Origin: Pseudomonadota bacterium
GTDB lineage: Bacteria > Pseudomonadota > Alphaproteobacteria > Rhizobiales > Segnochrobactraceae
DNA: 5,950 nucleotides
Direction of reading: 5' to 3'
NCBI GenBank assembly: GCA_023442215.1
Contig: JAEZMP010000610.1
Coordinates: forward strand, 1 to 5,950
The position numbers were made by a program, and so were the translations under genes. The notes below the pieces were generated by a model. It did not search any database. It worked only from the letters and a program-made list of their open reading frames with translations, and was not told the DNA's origin. Shown here in pieces: positions 5,773-5,950 of the stretch (the first letter of the stretch is position 1; each line of letters opens with the position of its first letter).

Positions 5773-5950
5773 ATGGCCCCGGGGAACGACACGCCCGGAA
5801 ACGGCAGTCCCAGCGACGGTGCCGGAAACGGGCCGAACGGCGGCGGGCGCGCACGCGAGCCGCTGACGGCCGATTCGGTTCCCGGCGAGGCGCCGGAGGC
5901 CGCGGCGCTGCCGCGCAAGCCCGGCCGCGCCGAATCGCGCTGGCTGCGCG
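5773..5950 (+). CDS. Unidentified protein, N-terminal 59 residues; gene runs off the right edge
   Basis: Not recognised. The frame stays open from ATG 5773 to the window end. GGAA (5764-5767) stands 5 nt before the ATG, which supports this start over an in-frame ATG at 5695 that has no ribosome binding signal. The visible part begins MAPGNDTPGNGSPSDGAGNG and is rich in Gly, Pro, Asn and Ala to about residue 48, with no predicted signal peptide or membrane span; it looks disordered. It then turns basic, KPGRAESRWLR (49-59), as if a folded domain were about to start. Because cydDC (the ABC exporter needed for cytochrome bd assembly) is often beside cydAB, the start of CydD is one option, but the divergent orientation is unusual for that and no diagnostic residue is visible. 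It could equally be an unrelated regulator or enzyme. Confidence 0.55.
   Translation, partial: MAPGNDTPGNGSPSDGAGNGPNGGGRAREPLTADSVPGEAPEAAALPRKPGRAESRWLR

Noticed and set aside
5457..5918. 154-codon N-terminal extension of CydA
   Set aside because: Pro/Arg-rich translation with no similarity to CydA, overlapping the FNR/FixK box and the divergent gene; the ATG at 5456 gives the conserved CydA N-terminus.
1..5950. Mobile element, CRISPR array, tRNA or rRNA, toxin-antitoxin or defence genes
   Set aside because: No terminal repeats, transposase or recombinase motifs, regularly spaced repeats, cloverleaf-like segments or defence-family proteins were seen on either strand.

Overview
This window is GC-rich DNA that most resembles a chromosomal segment of an alphaproteobacterium, probably of the order Hyphomicrobiales. 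That placement is an inference from base composition, the gene set and a FixK/FNR-type box. Nothing in the window marks a mobile element, a CRISPR array or an RNA gene. The coding content is two well-known modules of amino-acid catabolism and respiration.

Layout. (1) Positions 1-1703, minus strand: a two-gene D-alanine catabolic unit, transcribed dadX (alanine racemase) then dadA (D-amino-acid dehydrogenase). dadA runs off the left edge, so only its N-terminal 160 residues are visible. A GC hairpin lies in the 78-bp gap between them. (2) 1704-1967: a divergent control region with two partly AT-rich dyads whose centres are about 41.5 bp apart. (3) 1968-2435, plus strand: an Lrp/AsnC-family regulator, likely the DadR-type local regulator of dadXA. 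(4) 2436-2571: a convergent intergenic stretch with a strong 13-bp-stem terminator. (5) 5456 down to 2572, minus strand: cydA-cydB-cydX, a complete cytochrome bd quinol oxidase operon with tight 17-18 nt gaps, including the 34-residue CydX subunit. (6) 5457-5772: a 316-bp divergent region with an FNR/FixK-type box and possible leader hairpins upstream of cydA. (7) 5773 to the right edge, plus strand: the start of an unidentified gene with a low-complexity, probably disordered N-terminus.

How the genes fit together. DadX makes D-alanine from L-alanine. DadA oxidises D-alanine to pyruvate and ammonia and passes electrons to the membrane quinone pool. The Lrp-type protein probably senses the amino acid. 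Cytochrome bd (CydABX) oxidises quinol with high oxygen affinity and is probably switched on at low oxygen through the FNR/FixK box. The two modules could share the quinone pool, but they have separate transcription units and control regions, so a functional link is only a suggestion. I see no convincing undescribed system. The most useful second looks are the operator architecture between dadX and the Lrp gene, the oxygen-control region of cydA, and the truncated divergent gene at the right edge.
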